Shown piece by piece: positions 42,792-51,862 of a stretch of DNA of 64,000 nt. Each line of letters begins with the position of its first letter. Within the stretch, counting starts at the first letter, position 1. The position numbers were made by a program, and so were the translations under genes. The notes below the pieces were generated by a model. It searched no databases and was not told the origin of the DNA. It saw nothing but the letters and a program-made list of their open reading frames with translations. The DNA comes from Streptomyces sp. NBC_01476 (GTDB taxonomy: Bacteria; Actinomycetota; Actinomycetes; Streptomycetales; Streptomycetaceae): NCBI RefSeq assembly GCF_036227265.1, contig NZ_CP109446.1:7085001-7149000 (forward strand), written 5' to 3'.

Positions 42792-44227
42792 TGCCTGACT
42801 CCCACCGGATCCTGCTCAAGGGCGGGACGATCATCACCGTCGACCCGGAACTCGGCGACCTCACCGTCGGCGACATCCTCGTCGAAGACGGCCGGATCGC
42901 CGCGGTCGCCCCCGACCTGGGGCCGCTCGACGCCGAAGTGATCGACGCCCACGGCATGATCGTCATGCCCGGCTTCGTCGACACCCACCGGCACACCTGG
43001 CAGGCGCCGCTGCGCAACATCGGCTCGGACTGGACACTCGGTCAGTACTCCGCCGGCATGCACCGCGGCTTCAGCACCTACTTCCGGCCGGAGGACACCT
43101 ACGCGGGCAACCTGCTCGGCGCGGCCGAGGCACTGGACTCCGGGATCACCACGCTGCTGGACTGGTCGCACAGCGTCGAGACCCCCGAGCACAGCGACGC
43201 CGCCATCAGCGCCCTGTTCGAAACGGGCGGCCGGGCGGTCTTCGCGCACGCGTGCGGCGCGTCGCGGTGGCAGATGCCGAGCGCGGTGGACCACGACCGC
43301 GACATCCTGCGGATCCGCGATCAGTACTTCAGCAGCGCCGGCCAACTCGTCACCCTGGCCTTCGCCGCCCGCGGACCGCAGTTCGCCAGCCACGAGGTGA
43401 CCCTGCGGGACTGGGAGCTGGTCCGCGAGGTCGGAGCGCCGGTCACCGTCCACGTCGGCGACGGCGAATGGGGCAAGACCCGCCCGGTCGCCTGGATGAA
43501 CGAGCACGGACTGCTCGCCGAGGACGTCACGTACGTCCACTGCAACACCCTCGCCGACGACGAACTCCGGATGATCGCCGACACCGGCGGCAGCGCGAGC
43601 GTCTCGGCCGACATCGAGACCCAGATGGGGCACGGCTGGCCGGCGACCGGACGGCTGCTCGCCGTCGGCATCCGGCCGAGCCTGTCGATCGACGTCTGCA
43701 CCTCCAACGGCGGCAGCATGTTCGGGGCGATGAAGACCACCATCAGCATCCAGCGGGCGCTGGACAACGCGGCCGAACCCAACCCGGGAGAGCAGCAGTC
43801 GCTCAAGCTCGGCTGCCGCGACGTCATCGAGTTCGCGACCCTCCAGGGCGCCCGCGCGGTCGGTCTTGGTGACCGTGTCGGCAGCATCACCGTGGGCAAG
43901 GACGCCGACATCATCCTCATCCGTACCGACGCCCTCGGGATGCGGCCGCTGAACCACCCGGCCGGTGCGGTCGTGTACTCGGCCCACGCCGGTCTGGTGG
44001 ACACCGTGCTGGTGGCGGGCCGGGTCGTGAAGCGCGGCGGCGTGCTGACGACGGTGGACGCGGAGCGTGTGGGGAAGCTCGCCGAGGAGACCCGTGACCA
44101 CCTCCTGCGCAGTGCCCAGGCGGGTGACCGGATCCCCGACGCCCAGCTCGGCGGCGACTGGCTGCCGGGCACGGTGCGCGCACCGAGCGGGGACAACGAT
44201 GGCGCGACAGAACGGAGTCAGGCATGA
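42791..44227 (+). CDS. amidohydrolase (cytosine deaminase/chlorohydrolase-like)
   Basis: A 478-residue metal-dependent hydrolase of the ATZ/TRZ group. The first metal motif is VMPGFVDTHRHTWQ (HxH), later GAPVTVHVGDGEW and TYVHCNTLADDELRMIADTG. The C-terminal GSITVGKDADIILI is the usual beta-sandwich return. GTG start within TAGTG, overlapping the permease stop. Family members hydrolyse C-N or C-Cl bonds on heterocycles such as triazines, guanine or 8-oxoguanine. Placed directly behind an importer, it likely performs the first intracellular step on the imported compound (inference). Confidence 0.88.
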   Translation: MPDSHRILLKGGTIITVDPELGDLTVGDILVEDGRIAAVAPDLGPLDAEVIDAHGMIVMPGFVDTHRHTWQAPLRNIGSDWTLGQYSAGMHRGFSTYFRPEDTYAGNLLGAAEALDSGITTLLDWSHSVETPEHSDAAISALFETGGRAVFAHACGASRWQMPSAVDHDRDILRIRDQYFSSAGQLVTLAFAARGPQFASHEVTLRDWELVREVGAPVTVHVGDGEWGKTRPVAWMNEHGLLAEDVTYVHCNTLADDELRMIADTGGSASVSADIETQMGHGWPATGRLLAVGIRPSLSIDVCTSNGGSMFGAMKTTISIQRALDNAAEPNPGEQQSLKLGCRDVIEFATLQGARAVGLGDRVGSITVGKDADIILIRTDALGMRPLNHPAGAVVYSAHAGLVDTVLVAGRVVKRGGVLTTVDAERVGKLAEETRDHLLRSAQAGDRIPDAQLGGDWLPGTVRAPSGDNDGATERSQA

Positions 44228-45243
44228 GCGGCACGATGCGTGCGGCGGTGACGGCGGTCTTCGGACAACCGCCCGAACCGCGGGAGGTGCCGGTGCCCAC
44301 CGCGGCGCCGGACGAGCTGCTGATCAAGGTGCGCTCGGTCGGCCTGTGCGGCTCGGACCTCAAGGTGAACAGCGGTGCCATACCCGGACTGCGGACGCCG
44401 CTGATCCAGGGCCACGAGGTGTCCGGTGAGGTCGTCAGCGGCCCGGCGGGCTGGGCCGGGGGCGAGCGGGTGGCGCTCTACACCTTCCAGCCGTGCAACC
44501 AGTGCGCCTGGTGCCTGCGCGGGCAGACCAACCTGTGCCCGACCGCGCGGCGGATCGGCTTCGAACGGGACGGGGGACTGGCCGAGTACGTCACCGCGCG
44601 CCCCGTCGACGTCGTACGCTTCGGGCCGGACCTGGGCTTCGACGCCGCGGCCGTGACGATGGACGCGGTGCTGACGCCGTGGCGGGCGGTGCGGGTGCGG
44701 GCCGGCCTCAAGCCGGGCGAACGGCTGGCCGTCGTCGGGGCGGGCGGGCTGGGGCTGCACGCGGTACAGATCGCGGTCGCGCTCGGCGCCCACGTCGCGG
44801 TGGTCGACCTCAGCCAGGCCCGGCGCGCGTCGGCGCTGGAACTCGGCGCGGAACTGGCCGTCGGTCCGGACAGCGCGGAGGAGATCCTCGACTGGTCCGC
44901 CGGCGGCGTCGACGCGGCGCTGGAGGCATCGGGCGCGCCGGCCGGCTTCACCACCGCGGTGCGGGTGGTACGGCCCGGCGGGGCGGTGGTGTGCTGCGGC
45001 TACAAGCCCGGCTCCGACGTGGCCGCCGACTCGATGAAGCTGGCCCTGGCCGAACTCACCGTACTGGGCTCACGAGGGGGTGCCCGTGCGGATGCCGCAG
45101 AGGCGGTCGCGGCCGTGGAGCGCGGCGAGGTCCGCCCGCTGATCGCCAAGGCCGGCGGTATGGACGACGTCCCCCGCTTCTTCGAGGAACTGGCCGCGGG
45201 CGAAAGCGTCGGGCGCCTGGTTGTCCACCCGAGCGGGAGTTAG
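44224..45243 (+). CDS. zinc-binding alcohol dehydrogenase (sorbitol dehydrogenase-like)
   Basis: A 339-residue MDR enzyme: VGLCGSDLKVNSG and IQGHEVSGEVVSG (catalytic zinc), CNQCAWCLRGQTNLC (structural zinc), LAVVGAGGLGLHAVQIAVAL (NAD). ATGA overlap with the amidohydrolase gene makes it part of the importer operon. It would oxidise a hydroxyl of the imported compound or its hydrolysis product. The operon ends here, tail-to-tail with the iclR gene. Confidence 0.88.
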   Translation: MSGTMRAAVTAVFGQPPEPREVPVPTAAPDELLIKVRSVGLCGSDLKVNSGAIPGLRTPLIQGHEVSGEVVSGPAGWAGGERVALYTFQPCNQCAWCLRGQTNLCPTARRIGFERDGGLAEYVTARPVDVVRFGPDLGFDAAAVTMDAVLTPWRAVRVRAGLKPGERLAVVGAGGLGLHAVQIAVALGAHVAVVDLSQARRASALELGAELAVGPDSAEEILDWSAGGVDAALEASGAPAGFTTAVRVVRPGGAVVCCGYKPGSDVAADSMKLALAELTVLGSRGGARADAAEAVAAVERGEVRPLIAKAGGMDDVPRFFEELAAGESVGRLVVHPSGS

Positions 45244-45285
45244 GGGCACGCGATGACGGTTGTCCGCGACCACCCGCAGGGGACG

Positions 45286-46035
45286 TCAGCCGCTGAGCCG
45301 GGCGATCGTCAGCGCGGCCGTCTTCACCGCCGGCGCGAGGCTGCCCACGCGGGTCGTGGAGCGCGCCACGATGCCGACCGCTCCGCGCAGGATGCCGCCC
45401 ATGCCCAGGATCGGCGCCGCCACCGACACCGCTCCGAGGGTCATCTCCTCCCGCGAATAGGCGACGCCGTCCCGGCGTGCCTGCTTCAGCTCGGCGACGA
45501 GCCGGGCGGGCTGGGTGACGGTGTACGGGGTGCGCCGTTCCAGACCGGCCGCGACGACGTCCTGCAGCAACTGCTGCTGGGAGTGCGCCAGGATGCACTT
45601 GCCGACGGCCGTCGCGTACAACGGCAGCTTCCCGCCGACCTCGGTCGCCGTCGGCGCCGACTTGGGGCCGAACACCTTGTCGATGCACAGCGCCTGCAGG
45701 CCCTGCGGCACCACGAGCTGCACCGTCTCATTGGTGGCCGTGTACAGGTCGTAGAGCGAAGGCAGCGCCGCCTCGCGGATGTTGCGCTGCTGCGGCGCGA
45801 GAATGCCGATGTTCCACAACCGCATACCGACGCGGTACCGGTTGTCGACCAGGCGCTCCAGGGCGCCCCACTCCGCGAGCTGGGCGATGATCCTGCGCGC
45901 GGTGGAGATGGGCAGCCCCGACGCGGTGGCGATCTCGCTCAAGGTGAGTTCGGTGTGCGTGGGATCGAAGCAGTCCAGCACCTGCAGCACCCGCTGGACC
46001 ACGGTCGCGCCAGGCGTATTGCTGTTGCCCGCCAT
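45286..46035 (-). CDS. IclR-family regulator of the catabolic cluster
   Basis: A 249-residue protein. The N-terminal winged helix is VVQRVLQVLDCFDPTHTELT, LSEIATASGLPISTARRIIA. The GAF-like effector domain has NETVQLVVPQGLQALCIDKV, GGKLPLYATAVGKCILAHSQ and REEMTLGAVSVAAPI. ATG 46035 is chosen because the longer frame runs through the operators. Its promoter region carries two copies of a TTGCCRCTCA palindrome, and two more lie before the importer operon, so it very likely controls both directions and itself. Confidence 0.88.
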   Translation of the reverse strand: MAGNSNTPGATVVQRVLQVLDCFDPTHTELTLSEIATASGLPISTARRIIAQLAEWGALERLVDNRYRVGMRLWNIGILAPQQRNIREAALPSLYDLYTATNETVQLVVPQGLQALCIDKVFGPKSAPTATEVGGKLPLYATAVGKCILAHSQQQLLQDVVAAGLERRTPYTVTQPARLVAELKQARRDGVAYSREEMTLGAVSVAAPILGMGGILRGAVGIVARSTTRVGSLAPAVKTAALTIARLSG

Positions 46036-46065
46036 CGGGGCCTCCCGTCCCGTCGAACCATCAGG

Positions 46066-46084
46066 TTTGCCGCTCACCGGCAAC
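46066..46084. promoter_or_regulatory. IclR-type operator, iclR promoter site
   Basis: TTTGCCGCTCACCGGCAAC: arms TTGCCG and CGGCAA around CTCAC. It lies 31 bases upstream of the iclR start. Confidence 0.75.
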
Positions 46085-46140
46085 CGTATCTCCATCCGCC
46101 GCATGGTCATAGCCGTCAACGGCATCAGCGCCAATCACAG

Positions 46141-46158
46141 TTTGCCACTCAGTGGCAG
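46141..46158. promoter_or_regulatory. IclR-type operator, hydroxyquinol operon site
   Basis: TTTGCCACTCAGTGGCAG: perfect arms TGCCAC and GTGGCA around TCA. It lies about 100 bases upstream of the NTF2-like gene that opens the rightward operon. Confidence 0.78.
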
Positions 46159-46254
46159 AGAAGCCTTTTGCCTGAGCGAGCGTGTGCATAGGCTCCCGGT
46201 AGGACCCGGCCCCGCCGTCGGCGGGGTCCATCCCTGACGTTGAAAGAGGAAAAC

Positions 46255-46887
46255 ATGGTGTCCACTCAGCCCGGCACGGTTCTCACCGATGACGCCGCCG
46301 CCGTCCGCGCCGTGATCGAGAATTGGGCGGTGTGGCGCGACGCGGGGGACTGGGACCGGTTCGCGACGGTGTGGCACCCGGACGGCTACATGGCCGCGAC
46401 TTGGTTCCAGGGCAGCGCCGCCGACTTCATCGCGGTGACCCAGACGGGCTTCGAGGCGGGCACCCGCATCCTGCACTTCCTCGGCGGGACGTCCGTCGAC
46501 GTGGCCGGCGACCGGGCGATCGGACAGACCAAGATGACGATCAGCCAGCGCGACACCGTGCACGGCGTACTCGTCGACGCCGTCTGCACCGGGCGCTTCT
46601 ACGACTTCTTCGCGCGCGACGCCGGCCAGTGGAAGCTGGTGCGGCGCCAGCCGATCTACGAGAAGGACCGGCTCGACCCGGTGGACCCGGCCGCCCGCGT
46701 CGAACTGGACGCCGCGCGGCTCGCCCGCTACCCCGAGGGCTACCGTCATCTCGCCTACCTGCAGCGTGAGGCCGGCTTCGAGGTCAAGGACGGGCTGCCC
46801 GGGCTGACCGGTGAGGCCGTCCAACGGCTCTACGCCGAAGGAGCCGCCTGGCTGGCGGGCGCCGCGTCACCGGGCCGGCCGCAGTAG
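46255..46887 (+). CDS. NTF2/SnoaL-like enzyme of the aromatic operon
   Basis: A 210-residue protein: AVIENWAVWRDAGDWDRFAT, VWHPDGYMAATWFQGSAADF, LHFLGGTSVDVAGDRAIGQT, then YDFFARDAGQWKLVRRQPIY. The first 150 residues have the NTF2 fold found in scytalone dehydratase, LinA and SnoaL; the remainder is helical. The ATG at 46255 follows AGAGGA. It begins the operon with maleylacetate reductase and hydroxyquinol dioxygenase, so a dehydratase, dehalogenase or decarboxylase-type step before ring cleavage is possible (inference). Confidence 0.75.
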   Translation: MVSTQPGTVLTDDAAAVRAVIENWAVWRDAGDWDRFATVWHPDGYMAATWFQGSAADFIAVTQTGFEAGTRILHFLGGTSVDVAGDRAIGQTKMTISQRDTVHGVLVDAVCTGRFYDFFARDAGQWKLVRRQPIYEKDRLDPVDPAARVELDAARLARYPEGYRHLAYLQREAGFEVKDGLPGLTGEAVQRLYAEGAAWLAGAASPGRPQ

Positions 46888-46903
46888 CGAGGAGGAGCAG
46901 GAG

Positions 46904-47995
46904 GTGACGAAGGTGAGTTCGCCGAGCGTGGAGTCGACCGTGCGTGATTTCGCCTACGACGCACTGCCCGGACGCGTGGTCTTCGCGCGGCGCGCGGCGC
47001 GGGAGCGACTGGCAGCGGAGATCGAGAGGCTGGGCGTCGAGCGGGTGATGCTGATCGTCGGCCCTGGCCAGAGGGAACTGGCAGCCGAACTCGTCGTCCC
47101 GTTCGCCGGACGGGTCGTCGTCCACTACGACCAGGTGCGGCCGCACGTACCGCGGGAGGTCGCCGAGCACGCCCGTGAGGCCGCGCGGCGGGTGAAGGCC
47201 GACGCCCTGCTCAGCGTGGGCGGCGGCTCGACCACCGGCACGGCGAAAATCGTCGCGCTGACCCAGCACCTGCCCGTCGTCGCGGTGCCGACCACCTATG
47301 CCGGCTCCGAGATGACACCGGTCTGGGGCATGACCACCGGCACGGTCAAGAACACCGGACGCGACCTGGCCGTGCTGCCGCGTGTCGTCGTGTACGACCC
47401 GGAACTCGTCGAGACGCTGCCCGCCGCCCTGGCGGTGGCCTCGGCGCTGAACGCCATGGCGCACTGCCTGGAGTCGCTGTGGACGTCCGCGGCACCACTG
47501 GTGGAGTCGATGGCGCTGGACGGTGCCCGGTCACTGGCGGCCGGGCTGTCCGCGGCGGCGGCCGGGCGCCCGGCGGCCGACGCACTGCTGTACGGCGCCT
47601 ACCTGGCAGGCGCCGCCTTCGCATCGGCCGGATCCGGCCTGCACCACAGGATCTGCCACGCGCTCGGCGGCGGATTCGACCTGCCCCACGCCCAGACGCA
47701 CGCCGTGGTGCTGCCGCACGTCCTCGCGTTCAACGCCCCCGCGGTCCCTGCCGCCATGGCCAGGCTCGCGCCAGCGCTCGGCGCCGACGACCCGGTCACC
47801 GGCCTGCGGGATCTGTACCGGCGCTGCCACGCCCCGCGGTCGCTCGCCGAGATCGGACTGGCCCGCGCCGACCTGCCCCGGGCCATCGAACTCGTCACCG
47901 CCAGGCTGCCGGTCGACAACCCCCGCCCCGTCGGGGCGGACGACATCGCCGCGCTGCTGACCGCGGCGTTCCACGGCGAGGTGGGTGCCCGGTGA
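46904..47995 (+). CDS. maleylacetate reductase
   Basis: A 363-residue iron-type alcohol dehydrogenase fold with DALPGRVVFARRAARERLAA, LLSVGGGSTTGTAKIVALTQ, VVAVPTTYAGSEMTPVWGMT and the His-rich GLHHRICHALGGGFDLPHAQ THAVVLPHVLAFN. The GMTTGTVKN segment and length fit maleylacetate reductases, which reduce maleylacetate to 3-oxoadipate with NAD(P)H. GTG start behind GGAGCAGGAG. The stop overlaps the dioxygenase start (GTGA), pairing the two consecutive enzymes of the hydroxyquinol branch. Confidence 0.88.
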   Translation: MTKVSSPSVESTVRDFAYDALPGRVVFARRAARERLAAEIERLGVERVMLIVGPGQRELAAELVVPFAGRVVVHYDQVRPHVPREVAEHAREAARRVKADALLSVGGGSTTGTAKIVALTQHLPVVAVPTTYAGSEMTPVWGMTTGTVKNTGRDLAVLPRVVVYDPELVETLPAALAVASALNAMAHCLESLWTSAAPLVESMALDGARSLAAGLSAAAAGRPAADALLYGAYLAGAAFASAGSGLHHRICHALGGGFDLPHAQTHAVVLPHVLAFNAPAVPAAMARLAPALGADDPVTGLRDLYRRCHAPRSLAEIGLARADLPRAIELVTARLPVDNPRPVGADDIAALLTAAFHGEVGAR

Positions 47996-48897
47996 CCGGG
48001 CCCGAGTCCGGCGCGGAGCGGACCGCCGGCCCGGCGCGCCGGGCAGCGCTGGAGCAGGCCGTCACCGACGAGGTCGTCGCCAGCTTCGCCCACGCCAGGA
48101 CCGAACGCTTCACCGAGCTGATGTCGAGCCTGGTGCGGCACCTGCACGCGTTCGCGCGCGATGTCCGGCTCACCCAGCCGGAGTGGGAGGCGGCCATCGC
48201 GTTCCTCACCGCCACCGGGCAGACGTGCACGGACAAGCGGCAGGAGTTCATCCTGCTCTCGGACGTACTGGGCCTGTCGATGCAGACCGTGGGCATCAAT
48301 GCCGCGTCCTCGCAAGCCGCGACCGAGTCCACGGTCTTCGGGCCCTTCTTCGTCGAGGGCAGCCCGCGCATCGAACTCGGCGGCGACATCGCGGAAGGCG
48401 TCTCCGGCCGCCCCTGCTACGTCTCCGGCCGTGTGCTCGACGACACCGGCGCGCCGATCAGCGGGGCCCGCGTCGAGCTCTGGGAAGCCGACGACGAGGG
48501 CTTCTACGACGTTCAGTACGGCGGGGACCGGATGCAGGCCCGCGGCCATCTCTTCTCCGGGGACGGCGGCGCCTACCGGTTCTGGTCGGTGCTGCCGGCG
48601 CCCTACCCGATCCCGTACGACGGGCCGGTCGGGCAACTGCTGGACGCCGCCAACCGCTCGCCGATGCGGCCGGCGCACATCCACTTCATGGTGAAGGCAC
48701 CCGGCTGCCGGACACTCATCACGCACATCTTCGTCGCCGGCAGCCCGCACCTGACCGACGACGCGGTGTTCGCGGTCAAACCGAGCCTGGTCGTCGACTT
48801 CGTGGAGCACCCGCCCGGCACGGCCCCCGACGGACGCGTCCTCGACGGCCCCTGGCACGAGGCGAGTTTCGACCTCGTGCTGGCGCGGACCCGGTGA
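47992..48897 (+). CDS. hydroxyquinol 1,2-dioxygenase (intradiol)
   Basis: A 301-residue intradiol dioxygenase. An N-terminal helical domain (TQPEWEAAIAFLTATGQTCT) leads to STVFGPFFVEGSPRIELGGD, and then the iron ligands: Tyr in EGFYDVQYGG, Tyr in PYPIPYDGP, and two His in RPAHIHFMV. Sequence style matches hydroxyquinol rather than catechol enzymes. It opens 1,2,4-trihydroxybenzene to maleylacetate, the substrate of the preceding gene product. Overlaps both neighbours (GTGA at each end). Confidence 0.9.
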   Translation: MTGPESGAERTAGPARRAALEQAVTDEVVASFAHARTERFTELMSSLVRHLHAFARDVRLTQPEWEAAIAFLTATGQTCTDKRQEFILLSDVLGLSMQTVGINAASSQAATESTVFGPFFVEGSPRIELGGDIAEGVSGRPCYVSGRVLDDTGAPISGARVELWEADDEGFYDVQYGGDRMQARGHLFSGDGGAYRFWSVLPAPYPIPYDGPVGQLLDAANRSPMRPAHIHFMVKAPGCRTLITHIFVAGSPHLTDDAVFAVKPSLVVDFVEHPPGTAPDGRVLDGPWHEASFDLVLARTR

Positions 48898-50063
48898 GCG
48901 GCACCGGAGGACTGCCGGTCAGCGCGGCAGTGATCAGCGAACGCGGCGGGCCGTTCGTCATCGAGCAGCTCCAACTCGCGCCGCCGCGCCCCGACGAGGT
49001 GCTGCTGCGCGTCGTCGCCGCCGGCGTCTGCCGCACCGATCTGCACATCCGCGACCAGGAGTACCCGATCCGGCTGCCGGTGGTGGCCGGGCACGAGGGC
49101 GCCGGCGTCATCGAGGCGGTCGGAACCGCCGTGACCGCACTGGCCCCCGGTGACCACGTCGTGGTGTCCTATCCGTCCTGCGGCGCGTGCCGGCACTGCC
49201 TGCGCGCCGAACTCCCTTACTGCGTGCACGGGTTCGAGCTGTCGTTCGGCGGGCAGCGGCTGGACGGCACCTCGGCCCTCACCCGCGCCGGCGGCGAGCG
49301 CGTGAACGGGCACATCTTCCAGCAGTCCGCGTTCGCCACCCACGCCGTCGTCCCCGCCCGCAGCGCGGTCAGAGTACCGGCCGACCTCCCGCTGGAACTG
49401 CTGGCACCGCTGGCCTGCGGGGTGCAGACCGGTGCCGGCGCGGTGCTGAACACGCTCGCCGTGACCGCCGGCGACCGCGTGGCCGTACTCGGGGCCGGTG
49501 GTGTGGGGCTCTCCTCGGTGATGGCCGCGGCCGCCGTCGGTGCCGCCCGGATCATCGCGGTCGACGTCAACCCGGCCCGGCGCGCACTGGCCCTCGAACT
49601 CGGCGCCACCGAGGCCGTCGATCCGGCCGGCATCGACCTGGCCGGCGAGCTGTCGGCCCGCACCGGCGGCCGGCTGCGGCACATCGTCGAGACCACCGGG
49701 CTGCCCGCCGTCCTGGCGGACGCGCTGCGCGCCGTCGACATGACCGGCACGGTCGCCGTCGTCGGCGCCGCAGCGGCGGGGACCAGGGTCACGCTCGACA
49801 CCAACACCCTGCTCAACGGCCGCCGTTTGCGCGGCGTGATCCAGGGCGACGCCGTGCCCCACGAGTTCATCCCGCGCCTCATCGGACTTCACCGGGCCGG
49901 CCGGCTGCCGCTGGAGCGCATCGTCACCCCTTACGACTTCGCGGACATCAACATCGCGGTCAAGGACATGTCCGAAGGCATTGCCGTCAAGCCGGTGCTG
50001 CGCATCGGCACCGCAAGCGACCCCGCAAGCGACCCCGCAAGCGACCCTGCACCCGCGCGATGA
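48894..50063 (+). CDS. zinc alcohol dehydrogenase (aryl-alcohol type)
   Basis: A 389-residue MDR enzyme with GVCRTDLHIRDQEYPIRLPV, VAGHEGAGVIEAVG, a structural zinc cluster CGACRHCLRAELPYC, and RVAVLGAGGVGLSSVMAAAA. The layout (GVCxTDLH, FAxxAVVP, LAPLACGVQTGAGAVLN) is that of aryl- or benzyl-alcohol dehydrogenases. The C-terminus carries a short repeat SDPASDPASDPAPAR. It overlaps the dioxygenase gene. Followed by an aldehyde dehydrogenase, it suggests oxidation of an aromatic side-chain alcohol to acid. Confidence 0.88.
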   Translation: MSGTGGLPVSAAVISERGGPFVIEQLQLAPPRPDEVLLRVVAAGVCRTDLHIRDQEYPIRLPVVAGHEGAGVIEAVGTAVTALAPGDHVVVSYPSCGACRHCLRAELPYCVHGFELSFGGQRLDGTSALTRAGGERVNGHIFQQSAFATHAVVPARSAVRVPADLPLELLAPLACGVQTGAGAVLNTLAVTAGDRVAVLGAGGVGLSSVMAAAAVGAARIIAVDVNPARRALALELGATEAVDPAGIDLAGELSARTGGRLRHIVETTGLPAVLADALRAVDMTGTVAVVGAAAAGTRVTLDTNTLLNGRRLRGVIQGDAVPHEFIPRLIGLHRAGRLPLERIVTPYDFADINIAVKDMSEGIAVKPVLRIGTASDPASDPASDPAPAR

Positions 50064-50074
50064 AGGAGCACACC

Positions 50075-51514
50075 GTGGCACACGCACTCAACTACATCGG
50101 CGGGAAATGGGTCGACACCGACGACCGGCGGCCCAGCTTCGACCCGGCGACCGGCGAGCAGATCGGCACGTTCGCCTTCGCCGACCGCGGCCACACCCAG
50201 GCCGCGATCGACGCGGCGCTGCGCGCGTTCGCCGAGTCGGACTGGAGACACGACGCGAGGCTGCGCGCCCGGGTCCTCAACGCGATGGCCGACCAGGTCG
50301 AGCGGCGCAGCGACGAGCTGATCGAACTCCTCGCCCTGAACAACGGCAAGATCGTCCCGGAGGCGACGTTCGAGATCAGCATGGTGCCCTCCAAACTCCG
50401 CTGGTGGGCGGCGATGGCGCTCACCTCGCAGGGCCGCGCGGCCGACATGGGGCACGGCCGTACGTCGCTGGTCCTGCGCGAGCCGGTCGGGGTCGCCGGG
50501 ATCATCGTCCCCTTCAACTCACCGGTCATCCTGGCCGTACGGTCCCTCGGCCCGGCGCTGGCCGCCGGGACCACCGCGGTGCTGAAGTTCCCGGACGAGA
50601 CCGCGATGGTCAACTCGCTCTTCTTCGAGGTGATGGCGGCCTCGGACGGGCTGCCGGACGGCGTGATCAACGCGGTCAACACCGACCGCGTCGGCGGCGC
50701 GGTCCTGGTCGAATCGCCCCACGTGCCGGTCATCAGCTTCACCGGCAGTACCGCGACCGGACGCGCCATCTCGGCTGCCGGTGCCGCGCACCTGAAGCGG
50801 TTCGGCCTGGAACTCGGCGGCAAGACCCCGATGATCCTCTTCGAGGACGCCGACCTGGACGCGGCGACCCCCGTACTCAGCAAGGCGATCACGACCTTCG
50901 CCGGCCAGTTCTGCATGGCCGGCTCACGGCTGCTGGTCCACCGCTCGATCGCCGACGAGGTGCGCACGGCCATGACATCGCGCCTTGCCGGTGTCCGTGT
51001 CGGGCCCGCGTCCGATCCGAGGAGCGAGATGGGTCCGTTGATCGACAAGGCGAACGTGGCGCGGGTGGACGCGGTGGTCGAGAAGGCCATCGCCGACGGG
51101 GCGAAGGTCCTCGTGCGCGGCGGCAGCCCGGACGACACGGAGCTGGCCGGCGGCGCGTTCTACCGGCCGGTGCTGCTGGAGGTCACCGATCAGTCCGCGG
51201 CCGTCATCCAGCAGGAGACCTTCGGTCCGGTGCTGACGCTGCAGGTGTTCGAGAACGAGGACGAAGCGGTCGAACTGGCCAACGACAGCGAGTACGGGTT
51301 GTCGGCGAGCATATGGACACGCGATGTCGACCGTTCGCTGCGGGTCGCCAAACGGCTTGAGTCCGGCACCGTCTGGGTCAACAACTGGGCGCTGGTCCAC
51401 GACGAGTTCGAGGAGGGCGGCTACAAGCAGAGCGGTACCGGCCGCCTCAACGGCGTCGCCGCCCTGGAGGAGTTCCTGGAGTACAAGCACATCGCCTTCG
51501 GCTCCGGTCACTGA
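50075..51514 (+). CDS. NAD(P)-dependent aldehyde dehydrogenase
   Basis: A 479-residue aldehyde dehydrogenase: VAGIIVPFNSPVILAVRSLG, FTGSTATGRAISAAG, ELGGKTPMILFEDADLD (catalytic Glu), GQFCMAGSRLLVHRS (catalytic Cys) and ETFGPVLTLQVFENEDEAVE. GTG 50075 is chosen because AAGGAG lies six bases ahead; the ATG at 50060, which overlaps the previous stop, is an alternative. It converts an aldehyde, probably the product of the upstream alcohol dehydrogenase, to its acid. Last gene of the operon. Confidence 0.9.
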   Translation: MAHALNYIGGKWVDTDDRRPSFDPATGEQIGTFAFADRGHTQAAIDAALRAFAESDWRHDARLRARVLNAMADQVERRSDELIELLALNNGKIVPEATFEISMVPSKLRWWAAMALTSQGRAADMGHGRTSLVLREPVGVAGIIVPFNSPVILAVRSLGPALAAGTTAVLKFPDETAMVNSLFFEVMAASDGLPDGVINAVNTDRVGGAVLVESPHVPVISFTGSTATGRAISAAGAAHLKRFGLELGGKTPMILFEDADLDAATPVLSKAITTFAGQFCMAGSRLLVHRSIADEVRTAMTSRLAGVRVGPASDPRSEMGPLIDKANVARVDAVVEKAIADGAKVLVRGGSPDDTELAGGAFYRPVLLEVTDQSAAVIQQETFGPVLTLQVFENEDEAVELANDSEYGLSASIWTRDVDRSLRVAKRLESGTVWVNNWALVHDEFEEGGYKQSGTGRLNGVAALEEFLEYKHIAFGSGH

Positions 51515-51862
51515 CGGGAGAACGGCCCGGCCCGCGGGCGGGTCATCACCCGGGCCCCGGCCGGGGCCGCGTTCCAGGCCCGCGCATGCGCTCGTCCGGG
51601 GCGCCGGGTGGGCCGGGTGCGAGACGTCGGGTCGTCAGGCCGGAGTGCGGTGGTGGGCGACCGACAAGGCTCGTGCTCTCTGACCGCACAGTGGCCGCGT
51701 CCCGCGCCGGACGATTCTTCGACATCATCGGTGACAGCGAAGACCGGGGCTCATGCCTGTGACCCGCCGCTCGTCGCGCGAGCTCCACCGGCCGGCCGGC
51801 CGCCGGGCCGGGTTCGGCTGCGCTCCTGGCCGGGCGCGGTGGGACGGGCGCCGGGGAACGAG
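51515..51862. other. no gene seen
   Basis: Gap of 348 bases between the aldehyde dehydrogenase and the convergent MarR gene. Frames are shadow-like; GC-rich inverted segments near 51520-51560 could terminate transcription but are imperfect. Confidence 0.4.
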
